A stretch of 19,133 nucleotides of DNA. It comes from Pinguiococcus pyrenoidosus. Lineage: Eukaryota; Sar; Pinguiophyceae; Pinguiochrysidales; Pinguiochrysidaceae. Made by a program: the position numbers and the translations under genes. Below the pieces are notes generated by a model, which was not told the origin of the DNA, made no database searches, and saw only the letters and a program-made list of their open reading frames with translations. The stretch is taken from positions 1 through 19,133 of the forward strand of contig JAAMXY010001124.1 in assembly GCA_019677205.1 (NCBI GenBank), written 5' to 3'. Of the stretch, positions 9,193 to 17,787 are shown piece by piece; within the stretch, counting starts at the first letter, position 1, and each line of letters begins with the position of its first letter.

Positions 9193-10615
9193 ATGCAAGG
9201 CGCTGTGCGCTGGGGCATCGCTGGCGCGGGTCGCATATCGTCCGACTTTGCTTTGGCGTTGCGTGCTGCGAAGGTGGCCGGATCTCCCTGCGAAAGCCAG
9301 CCGGACTTGCTGCTTAACGCCCGTCTTTGGCTCTCACGTCCACCTCCGATGTAGAACGCCAACCTGGGAGCTGTAGCCGCCAAGTCCGGCAGTGAGCGGG
9401 CTCGGGCCTTCGTTGAGAAAGTCGCTGCAGATGTGGGAGACGTCGCGAGCTTCGGGAGCTATGAGGAATTAGCGGAAGATCGCAGCATCGACGCTGTGTA
9501 CGTCGGAGTTCTGAACGACGCGCACGTGGAAACGGCCGTTCAGGTTCGCGTCCCATCGTGAGCCGAAGGCGGATTCGCAAGAACTAAGCAATTAGCTATG
9601 CCGCTTCCACAGTTTCTCGAGGCCGGGAAGGCGGTGCTCTTGGAGAAACCAGCAGCGCCGACGGCAGCGGAGATGCAGAAGGTTGCAGCACCATAGCAAA
9701 AGCGCCATTGATGATGTTTCCCCACGACATGTGGCTAAGGCAGACCGCTGACTAGATCCTCGACGCGGCCGAGAAGACCAGCACGTTCTTTCAAGAGGCG
9801 TATTGGACGCGCTTCATGCCTTCCACCAAGCACATTCGGGAGCTGATCGCGGCAGGGGATCTGGGGGAGGTAGGCTTGGGCTAAAGCGGACACCGCTGGA
9901 GCCTCCTCCGCACGTCGTCATCGCAATCGCGTCCTGGGAAATAGGTCACCTACGTACACTCTGACATCGGTTTCGTGTGCGACGACCCGGACGACAGCCG
10001 CATGTTGAACCCGGCGCACTTGGGCGGCAGTCTCATGGACGTGGGGGTCTACGCGCTTCACTTCGCGACCATGGTCTATGGAGCGGAAGCCGAGGTGAAG
10101 GTCCAGGCCACGGGCCAGCTTGGTCGCAGTGGTGTCGATGTCGCAGGGGCGGCGCTCTGCACCTTCGATGGCAAGGGCATCGCCTCGCTTGCGTGGTCGC
10201 TCGTAGGCGAGTCTCACCAGGAGCTGTTAATTGTCGGATCGAAGGGACGATGCCGCCTTCTGAGGCCGTCGCACTGCTCAGAGAAGCTCGAGGTCGAGCT
10301 GAACGAAGGGTAAGATGGGACAACAGCGCAACCATTCCCAGCGCATGCCCCTCGTTGATGCGTGCTCCCCGCGGTAGGTCAAGGGGACGTCATGAGAGCA
10401 AGGTGCTGGAGTTTCCACATCCACCGCCGACGGGCGAAGAATGCTATCCGAATTCTCAGGCGCTAAAGTACGAGGTCGAAGGGGTCTCGGACGCGATCAT
10501 GAACGGACGCCTAGAGAGTGACGAATTCACGTGGAAGGAATCGATGAGAAACGCTGAACTCGTTGAAGAGATCTGCGGTCAGATCGGCTTGCAGTTCCCT
10601 CTGCCCGGGAACTAG
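9193..10615 (+). CDS. GFO/IDH/MocA-family oxidoreductase, dihydrodiol dehydrogenase-like, 6 exons
   Basis: This is an NAD(P)-dependent oxidoreductase related to dimeric dihydrodiol dehydrogenase and glucose-fructose oxidoreductase. Such enzymes oxidise trans-dihydrodiols or sugars. Exons are 9193-9273, 9355-9543, 9613-9681, 9756-9869, 9945-10309 and 10378-10615, totalling 1056 bp and 351 residues, close to the family's usual 330-390. Introns are 68 to 81 bp and all junctions keep phase. The Rossmann start is WGIAGAGRIS (residues 7-16). SYEELAEDRSIDAVYVG follows, then LLEKP with Lys102, the conserved substrate-site Lys. YWTRFMP is at 129-135. GGSLMDVGVY places Asp183 and Tyr187 in the D-x-G-x-Y arrangement of the family active site. 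The C-terminal domain ends with DEFTWKESMRNAELVEEI, also typical. The ATG follows closely behind a 22-bp palindrome. Cytosolic location is likely, since no presequence precedes the Rossmann strand. Substrate cannot be read from sequence. Confidence 0.9.
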
Positions 10616-10913
10616 TAGTCCGACAAATGAAACAGGCAATGACGCGCAGTGGCGGGCAGGTAGGGGAAACACAGCGTGCAGCGGACGAAGAGACGAGTTG
10701 CACGCTCGCGCGCCGCTCGACAACGCACCGTGGAAGACTTAGATACGTGTGCAAGACGGGAAATGCATAGAGGGTCTATTCCTTTCCAAAAACAGTCCTG
10801 CCATTAGGTGCATCACTTCCTCAACTCATCCTTTGCACCTTTCCCACCTTTCCCACCTTTCCCACCTTTCCCACCTTCCCTCTCGCATCCAGTCAAAATT
10901 CCTCCGTCACCCA
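10616..10913. other. 3' intergenic region between convergent oxidoreductase and PHYLLO genes
   Basis: These 298 bp hold the 3' untranslated regions of two convergent genes. The only clear structure is a 9-bp minisatellite (10837-10872). I see no further gene. Confidence 0.5.
10837..10872. repeat. 9-bp tandem repeat, four copies of ACCTTTCCC
   Basis: Four perfect tandem copies are followed by a decayed fifth (accttccct). On the PHYLLO transcript strand this is a purine-rich GGGAAAGGT array about 40-80 nt after the stop codon, so it is probably inside the 3' untranslated region. Confidence 0.9.
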
Positions 10914-13900
10914 CTACAGCTGCGCTTTCTTATTAAGCGCATCAAAGAGGGGCGGAAGGTGGAGGGCGCCACCCTCCACGGCGTCTCGGATGTGCAACGT
11001 GTCGTTCCTGTACCGCTGGAATGTGCCAAGGCCATGTGGGGTCGTCGGGCTCTGTACATATGGCTTGGCGTCTCCGGCGTTCGCTATCGCAGCGAGGGCG
11101 GCGATGTGTGCTAGTCCTACGCCAGACTCGAAGCAGCTGGTGTAAATGCAGCTGACCCCAATCATACGAGCAACGTCTGCAAAAGCCTTGCTCTTCTCGT
11201 AGCCCAGGAGGCTGGGCTTGAGCACGAGGGCTCGGCAACGGGACTTCGTTCCCCTCTTGGCAAACGCGTTGTACAAGTCCTCGGGCTCGACGTTCCCCAC
11301 GGCTCCATGCAAGGACCAGCCCAAGCTCTCGTCCAGAGCATAGTACACCCCCGTCGCGTCCGCCAGGCGATCAAGTTCGCACAGCTTCGCATGCAGGTCG
11401 AAGCTCTCCTCGGACTGGATCGAATCGGAGAAGCTTAGGGGCTCTTCGATATAGTCGATTCTTCCTAGCCACTTGGACTCGATCGACGCGTCCTCCAGTC
11501 GCTGCAGAGCTCGAGGAGAGGGATCGCGGGTCAGCGCAGCCCCAGAAGTATCCGCGCTCATCTCCTTGAAGCCGGCAAGCGCAGTCGATTCATTCAGCTG
11601 TGTGAAGAAGCCGACCGCTTCGGCAAAGGTCCACTTCCCATTGGCGTCAAGGCGGACTCTCGTTGGACTGTCCGCGTCCTCCAGGTCACCTGCCACTGCT
11701 GCCCGGGCCTCTGCCGCTGCGAATACCGACAGCACCCTGGCGACATCCTGCTGCGCATTCGAGGACCCGACCTTCACTTTGATCGTCTGGAACTCGTCCA
11801 CATCCCCTTCAGGGTCCTCGTCCGAAAGGACCACACCGTTCAGACGTAGGTGCGACACGATGTTCGTGGCATGGCTTCCCTGTCCGTCTACCAGCGCTTC
11901 GAGAGGGCTGGAGAAGCCCAGAGCAGCGGAGGCCAAGTGAACGAGCGCCGTCTCCACGCCAAAGCGTACGGACGGATGCACTTCGGCTCCCAGCACCTCC
12001 TCAATCCACGCCCCCAGGTATCCATCTAGAGCAAGGACCCGACGTGGTGCCAGCGAAACCTCGCCCCGTCTAGCACGGACGCGACTCCGGAACTCCTCCA
12101 GCTGAGCCTCCGCCATCCTGTACGTCTCCGGGTGGACCCCGGAAAGGGGCTTCACTTCTCCAACTCCGGCGGCCATGAGTGATTGCGTGTCGGTGGCACT
12201 CGCCAGGTGACCTCGGACGCGCACCAGCATGCCGGCAGCAGCCTCGTTCCGGTTTCCGCTCGACTGCTGCAGCTGGAAGGGCTCGATGTCGACCGAGGCT
12301 ATGGAAATGGTGCCAAGCTCGACAGGAGCGGACACCTTCGGCTTGCCCAAGAATCCTAAAAGGTGATCTGAGACTTCCCCCGGGCGCTCCTCTACGATGG
12401 CGTGGCCCGAACCGTCGATCCGCACGGCGGACACCCTTGTTGCCTGCGCGTGCGCCGTGCCGTTGCTGAAGCAGCTTTCGAGCCTCTCGGCAATCTTGAG
12501 AAACGTCGAGTCTTGGCTTCCCGTAATGAAGAGCAGATCGTTTGGATTGGACGGAGCGCGGCTCGACTGCCCATCAGCCGTCTGCTGAGAGAATCCCGTG
12601 CCAAACCCGAGGCTTTGCCACGAGTTGGATCCCCGCCCGGGGCTTGCAAAGCGGCGAACGCTGGCCATCCTCGAGGGCTCAAGACTTGCCAGCCTCTTGT
12701 CAATCAGGCGATCGAACGTGTCTGCGGAGGAAGAGGTCTCTAGGCTGTTGTAGACCCTCTTCGCTGCATCGGATAGATTCCCCCACATGGGCTTGGTGTA
12801 CCACTTTCGCAGCCATTTCCGCCTAGCCTCCACCGAGTCCGGAAGGCGTTCTAGCTCGGTTGCGCCCGCGTAGTCCGCGTTGCGCCGGCGCCACCGTACG
12901 CCTTCGTCTGCCAGTCCTGGATTGGCACTCACCAGCGCAAGAGGTGTGCTCGGTGCGTCGGGATGATTCGAGCGGTAGAAGCCTTGGAGCGCAGCGCCTA
13001 CCCTGCCCCCTAGTGAGTATCCGACGACGCCGCCCAGCGGCTTTCCCACCTCGGGTCCAAGCCTGAGGTCCATGAGAAGCCTGCGAAGCGCAAGCACCAT
13101 CCCATCAACACTATACCGAAGGCTGTCCGGAAAGACCGCCTTGTTTTCCGAATGCTCAAGCTTGGCGGTTACGCCGTGACCTGGAAGGTCGACCACCACA
13201 CACCGATACCCATGGGCCGCCATCTCGCGAGCGACGGTGTCCCAGTCCGCGGCCGTGCCCAGCCAACCGTGCAAGAACAGCAGAGTCCGCTCGGAGGGTG
13301 CATCGGCTGGACCGTATCCTCTCCATGCAAGCTTGCTCGCGTGCTGCAGGAAGTAGTCGTCGAGGCCTGCGTGCACGCTGCTTTGGACTTCACGGTGCAA
13401 TTTCACGTTGTCTTCCGGATCTGGTACTTCGGCCTCGATGAGAAATGGCCCCGGCTTCGAGCTGTCGCGGCTACGCAACGTTTCAATCAGCTCCTCGTCG
13501 GAAGACACGGCAGCATACGGAATGCCGAAAAGCTCTGCTGCCGCTCGGAAGCTCGTGTCGTGCGGCGTGTCGTGTAGCGGCGTGAACGCCGAGTCAAAGT
13601 GGCTGATTGGGAGGAAGTGGAAGATGCCGCCGCCCCGGTTGTTCACCACGACCATCGTCAAATCAGGTTGAGAAGCTGTGCCACCGATGGCGGAAGTCGA
13701 CTCCGCCGCGCCGCGCCGGAGGTTGTGCAGCGCGTTGAGGTCATGGAGCGTCGCGACGTCCCCAATGACCGCCGTCACGCGTCCGCCGCGCAGGGCATGT
13801 GCCGCTCCGATTGCTGAGTGCAGGACTCCATCGATGCCGGAGGCGCCGCGATTGCACATGATGGTCGACGACTCACTTTCGTACACGAAGGTGTCTGCAT

Positions 13901-16900
13901 CTCGGATCGGCATGCTGTTGGAGACGAACATTGCATCCTGCCTCCGGACGAAGCTGCTGGCAATCTTCATTGCCGAGATCTCGTTCAACGCGCCTCCGGA
14001 CTGCGAAGCGTGCTCCTCCAGCGCCCCGGACACCAGGCTCTGAACTTCCAGGTCAAGGTTCTTCAGCACGTGGAGATCCGAGCCCACTTCCAGAGGGGCG
14101 CGCGGCGTCGAGGCAATGGCCCGGACGAAGGACCCAACTGGGCAGTCAAAGGCATGCGTGACGAGATAGTTCGGATCCCTTCGCTCTCCAGGGCTCGAGG
14201 GGTGAACGAGAATGTACGCAAACTTCGCCGTGTCGGCCGCCGCCTTCTTGACGTACGAGTCCACCGCGGAGGATATCAGCGGAGCGCCGAGCTGGATGAC
14301 AACCTCCGGCAGAACGTGGTTCAAGACCAAAGGATGGCTGAGCACGTGCGTGTGGGCCTTCACCGTCTGGGGGGAGGTCCGCAGGTTTGACTGGATGTCT
14401 GCAATGATCGGCCAACCAAGCATGTCCGCGAGGTACAGGGCGCTCGACGACTCGGTCTGATCCGGGCCAAGTCGGCCCGCCACTATCACCCCTCGCTTGG
14501 TGCCCTTGATGAGCTCCACGACGTCTCCCAGGCTTTGCTCCCCGAAAATGTAGGACTGCTGCGCCTCGCCGTGGGTTGTGTAGGGCTTCACACCCTGAGC
14601 CCATTGATACGTCCTCGGACCGGACAGCCACAGGTCGGGATCCCATCGTGCACTCTCCGAGGCCAAGCTCCGGGGCCGCGGGTCACCGCGGATGGCACCG
14701 CTGACCGGAGCAAGGTTCTCGCGGAACGGGAAGTTCACGTGGACCGGACCGCGAAGCTTGATGGAGCACTGCACCGCGTGATCGACGTCGCTGAGAAGCG
14801 CCGCCAAGGGCACTTCTTCGTCGGGGGCGCTCAGGGTACGCTGCCAGCGAACGTAGGAACCGAATATCCCCGGCTGCATGATCGCCTGATTGGCGCCGTT
14901 GTTTATCGCTTCGATGGGTCGATCGGCCGTCAGGACAAGCATCGGGAGGCCGTCATTAGACGCCTCCACAACGCCGGGGAGTAGGTTCGCCACTGCCGTT
15001 CCCGAGCTCGTCACCACGGCTACGGGCTTTCCGGTCGTCCTCGCATGCCCCACGGCGAAGAACGCGGCACCCCTCTCATCCACGACGGAGACCACCTTTG
15101 CTAAGGGATGTTGCGCAATGGCCACGTTCAGCGGCGTGGATCGGGAGCCCGGGCAGACGACGAAGGTCCTCACGTTGCAGCGGACCAGCTCCTCGACTGT
15201 AGCAAGCGCCCAGGCCGCGTTGATGTTCGCCGCGTCCCGAAGGCGCTTGAGCATCGGCTCGGGCCGGGAATATGCGTTGATGCCAGACATCGCGGGCAAG
15301 TCCCTGTCGGACACTATCGGATTCCCACGGGACAGGACGTCTTTCACGCTGCGGATCTTGTAGTGCGTTTCGAGCCACTCGCCAGTTGCCGTGGATCCCG
15401 GCACGATCCCCACGCCCGCAAATGCGCTGATTCGAACCTTCTCTTTCGCCTCCGCGCCGCCACCAGCACCGGACGCGACCCTCTCCACCCGCATGGTTCG
15501 AATCGCGACGCTCATGTCCACCGCGTCCCTGCTGAGAACTCCAAACGGACCTGCGTACCAACCTCGGTCGAAACCCTCCCGCTCCCGAATGACCCGGAAC
15601 GACGCGTCTCTCGGCTGGCCACAGACCGCGGGCGTTGGGTGCAGCTCGCTAAGCAGCCGCGGTGCCAGCATCTGCGTCACAATCCGGGAGGACCCAAAGC
15701 GGGCCACGAGGGACTGGCTGACGCGACCGCCGATGCTTTTGCACAGGTGCTGAACCGTCCTGAACTTCTTCACGTAGGGGCTCGACGAATCGCTCTGGAA
15801 CGAGATCAGCTCGTCTGCCGCCAGCCGCTGCAGGACACCGTTGATGTACTCCTCGGTGATGGAGTTCTCCGCCTTGTCCTTCGCACTTGCCGTCAGCTCG
15901 TCCGCTAGACGCTGGTCCTCAAGCTCGTCCTGACCGCGGGGTCTTGTGCCGGCGAGCGCCTCCGTTGCCACTTCCGAATAGTCAACGCGGAAGAGTCGCT
16001 CTGGGGTCAGGCCAAGAAAGGTGGAGGCGCCAGCGACTTGGAGAAACACTGCGTGGCTCCGATCCAGCCTGCGTTCCCGTTCTCCCTTGCGAAGCTCGAG
16101 CAGGATATCCACCTCGTTGAGGGACGGGTTTGGACTCGGCGTTGGGTTGGCCTCCGGGTCGCCCAGGGCGTAGGTGACTTTCCGTGCGAGCACCACCTTG
16201 GATAAGCGGTCTTTCTTGGCCTCCCCGCCCTCCGCTTGATCCGCCGCTCCCAGGAGATCCACCACCGACTCCACCGACTCGTCCCATTTCCGGCGTTCGC
16301 CCTGATCCTCGTAGATGAGATGAGGCAGTTGCCGGGCATCCGGCACGGAGTCGTCGATCAGCTGGGGCACGTCGGTGTTCAGCGTGGTCAACGCCTTCTG
16401 AGGGTCCAGGATCTCATCGAGCGCGGCCTCCATGTCCGGCGGGAGATGCCACCAATGATCCGGCGGCATTGCCCGGACGGTCTTTCCCCACGCGACGTTG
16501 ACTGCGAGGCGCGGGGTCGCCATGGAGTTTCCGATCGAGTCGGCCGTCGCCTCGATCATCGGCAAGAGGAACGTGTGCCCCTTCAACGCATCCCACTCCC
16601 GGCCCCGGCGGCTGGCATCTCGGTGAAGCTCAAAGCGCCCGCCGCCGATCAACGCCGCGCCAGGCGGCAGTCCGGCTGCGACTGCCCACTCCCGTTTGGC
16701 GATCTCCGACTCGCCCTGCATCAGCAAGGCAGCTCCCAGTCCAGCCCGCTGCACACGGTCGTCCCCGGTCACGTAGGCGGCTTTCGCAAGGTCGCCGGCA
16801 GCTCCTTGAGCTCGGAGGAAAAGCAGCGGATCGACGCCGTCATTGACCTTCAGCGAGAACCTCAGCGCCTGTGGTATGTCCTGGCCCTTCCCGAGCCCGT

Positions 16901-17324
16901 CCTGGAGCCCCTGGACGATGACCTCGGCACTCGTCGCGTCGATTCCCACTTCCTTCAGCTTCCCAACGTGCTTCTCGTGGACGCTTTCGCCAGCGACACT
17001 GCTCGGACCGGCGATGCTCTCCGCCTGTTCCCGCGCCATCGCTCGCGCCACATCTCGGAGGACCTTGAGGGTCTCGGTGAGCTTCCGCTTCGCCTCCCAG
17101 AGCGGCGCGGGCGCCGCAGTGGACAAGTCAACATGGCGAGCCAGGCTGGGAGGCGTGTAGATCCCGCCTTCAGCGTCTAAATCCACGCTCGCTGTGGACA
17201 CCTGCTGGACAAAGAGCCTTGTGCACTCCCTCGAGCTCCTCGCAGCACCGTTCCAGCCGCTTCGCAAACTCCTGGTGTCCTGGAAGGCGGCCAGCAGCAG
17301 CAAAATCCGCAGCGCGGACGGCAT
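10914..17324 (-). CDS. PHYLLO: PHYLLO-type fusion MenF-MenD-MenH-MenC (chorismate to o-succinylbenzoate), plastid
   Basis: One intronless frame of 2136 residues joins four vitamin K enzymes. The start is the first in-frame ATG; a hydrophobic signal ending LLLLAAF and a Ser/Arg-rich stretch suggest plastid import. MenF, isochorismate synthase (about 165-665): Lys376 in SKVVLAR, Glu442, ALAGTRPRG, LHPTPAVCG, RGWYAGPFG, and GIVPGS...EWLET. MenD, SEPHCHC synthase (700-1310): PGSRSTPL, Glu750 in DERGAAFF, TSSGTAVAN, and the thiamine diphosphate/metal site GDVATLHDLN to NNRGGGIFHFLP. MenH, SHCHC synthase, alpha/beta hydrolase (1330-1660): HGWLGTAADW and the triad Ser1437 in GYSLGG, Asp1605, His1641. 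MenC, o-succinylbenzoate synthase, enolase superfamily (1672-2130): Lys1849-Val-Lys1851, metal ligands Asp1893, Glu in DYIEEPL and Asp1998, and Lys2036. All four look active. The later steps (MenE, MenB, prenylation, methylation) must be encoded elsewhere. The module order differs from that known to me in land plants. Confidence 0.97.
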   Translation of the reverse strand: MPSALRILLLLAAFQDTRSLRSGWNGAARSSRECTRLFVQQVSTASVDLDAEGGIYTPPSLARHVDLSTAAPAPLWEAKRKLTETLKVLRDVARAMAREQAESIAGPSSVAGESVHEKHVGKLKEVGIDATSAEVIVQGLQDGLGKGQDIPQALRFSLKVNDGVDPLLFLRAQGAAGDLAKAAYVTGDDRVQRAGLGAALLMQGESEIAKREWAVAAGLPPGAALIGGGRFELHRDASRRGREWDALKGHTFLLPMIEATADSIGNSMATPRLAVNVAWGKTVRAMPPDHWWHLPPDMEAALDEILDPQKALTTLNTDVPQLIDDSVPDARQLPHLIYEDQGERRKWDESVESVVDLLGAADQAEGGEAKKDRLSKVVLARKVTYALGDPEANPTPSPNPSLNEVDILLELRKGERERRLDRSHAVFLQVAGASTFLGLTPERLFRVDYSEVATEALAGTRPRGQDELEDQRLADELTASAKDKAENSITEEYINGVLQRLAADELISFQSDSSSPYVKKFRTVQHLCKSIGGRVSQSLVARFGSSRIVTQMLAPRLLSELHPTPAVCGQPRDASFRVIREREGFDRGWYAGPFGVLSRDAVDMSVAIRTMRVERVASGAGGGAEAKEKVRISAFAGVGIVPGSTATGEWLETHYKIRSVKDVLSRGNPIVSDRDLPAMSGINAYSRPEPMLKRLRDAANINAAWALATVEELVRCNVRTFVVCPGSRSTPLNVAIAQHPLAKVVSVVDERGAAFFAVGHARTTGKPVAVVTSSGTAVANLLPGVVEASNDGLPMLVLTADRPIEAINNGANQAIMQPGIFGSYVRWQRTLSAPDEEVPLAALLSDVDHAVQCSIKLRGPVHVNFPFRENLAPVSGAIRGDPRPRSLASESARWDPDLWLSGPRTYQWAQGVKPYTTHGEAQQSYIFGEQSLGDVVELIKGTKRGVIVAGRLGPDQTESSSALYLADMLGWPIIADIQSNLRTSPQTVKAHTHVLSHPLVLNHVLPEVVIQLGAPLISSAVDSYVKKAAADTAKFAYILVHPSSPGERRDPNYLVTHAFDCPVGSFVRAIASTPRAPLEVGSDLHVLKNLDLEVQSLVSGALEEHASQSGGALNEISAMKIASSFVRRQDAMFVSNSMPIRDADTFVYESESSTIMCNRGASGIDGVLHSAIGAAHALRGGRVTAVIGDVATLHDLNALHNLRRGAAESTSAIGGTASQPDLTMVVVNNRGGGIFHFLPISHFDSAFTPLHDTPHDTSFRAAAELFGIPYAAVSSDEELIETLRSRDSSKPGPFLIEAEVPDPEDNVKLHREVQSSVHAGLDDYFLQHASKLAWRGYGPADAPSERTLLFLHGWLGTAADWDTVAREMAAHGYRCVVVDLPGHGVTAKLEHSENKAVFPDSLRYSVDGMVLALRRLLMDLRLGPEVGKPLGGVVGYSLGGRVGAALQGFYRSNHPDAPSTPLALVSANPGLADEGVRWRRRNADYAGATELERLPDSVEARRKWLRKWYTKPMWGNLSDAAKRVYNSLETSSSADTFDRLIDKRLASLEPSRMASVRRFASPGRGSNSWQSLGFGTGFSQQTADGQSSRAPSNPNDLLFITGSQDSTFLKIAERLESCFSNGTAHAQATRVSAVRIDGSGHAIVEERPGEVSDHLLGFLGKPKVSAPVELGTISIASVDIEPFQLQQSSGNRNEAAAGMLVRVRGHLASATDTQSLMAAGVGEVKPLSGVHPETYRMAEAQLEEFRSRVRARRGEVSLAPRRVLALDGYLGAWIEEVLGAEVHPSVRFGVETALVHLASAALGFSSPLEALVDGQGSHATNIVSHLRLNGVVLSDEDPEGDVDEFQTIKVKVGSSNAQQDVARVLSVFAAAEARAAVAGDLEDADSPTRVRLDANGKWTFAEAVGFFTQLNESTALAGFKEMSADTSGAALTRDPSPRALQRLEDASIESKWLGRIDYIEEPLSFSDSIQSEESFDLHAKLCELDRLADATGVYYALDESLGWSLHGAVGNVEPEDLYNAFAKRGTKSRCRALVLKPSLLGYEKSKAFADVARMIGVSCIYTSCFESGVGLAHIAALAAIANAGDAKPYVQSPTTPHGLGTFQRYRNDTLHIRDAVEGGALHLPPLFDALNKKAQL

Positions 17325-17571
17325 TGCCGACTTCGGCAAGCGCCGCGCGGTGTCCCGCCGGGCCTTCCCGAGGTCAAGGTCAACTTTAGGAAAGCAAGAG
17401 CCCTACTCCACTCGCAAAAGACAAGGACAGCTCATGGCGCGGCGAAAACGCGCTGCATATGCAAGCGAGACACTGCGGACAGATTTTCCACAGGGGACGG
17501 AGTTCAACTCTATAGAATGGTGGGTAGGAAAATGATAGTTTATGATTTTGTCTTAGCGTTTCTGCGGCATC

Positions 17572-17600
17572 AGCTGACGAATGATGAAGTTTAGCTGACG
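17572..17600 (-). promoter_or_regulatory. paired TGACG elements upstream of PHYLLO, possible bZIP sites
   Basis: Two identical 8-bp copies, agctgacg, lie 21 bp apart about 250 bp upstream of the PHYLLO start codon; the second extends to TGACGT. TGACGT is a core site for bZIP factors, including the blue-light aureochromes of stramenopile algae. The link to PHYLLO control is inference from position and motif only. Confidence 0.25.
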
Positions 17601-17711
17601 TTGTCGTCTTTGGGGGAGTTGTCTGCAACTTGCGCCGATGCGCTTGGTGAGGAGCATGGCGAGGATGCCGTCGAGCGGGCCTGGCATGGTCCACATCACG
17701 AAAGAAAAAGG

Positions 17712-17729
17712 ATCATCATCATTATCATC
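17712..17729. repeat. short imperfect (ATC) microsatellite
   Basis: Six triplets, five atc and one att, in non-coding DNA just past the 3' end of the membrane-protein gene. No function is suggested. Confidence 0.7.
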
Positions 17730-17787
17730 TTCTCCTTCGACTTCTCAACACCAATGGCAAGCTATTGCTATTACTAAGAGGGGCGCA

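Larger units (their letters stand above)
17325..17787. other. PHYLLO 5' region and 3' end of the upstream membrane-protein gene
   Basis: These 463 bp lie between two minus-strand genes and should contain the PHYLLO promoter and leader. The part around 17510-17600 is AT-richer than its surroundings. It holds two direct copies of agctgacg, at 17572-17579 and 17593-17600. An (ATC)-type microsatellite follows at 17712-17729. No further gene is seen. Confidence 0.55.
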
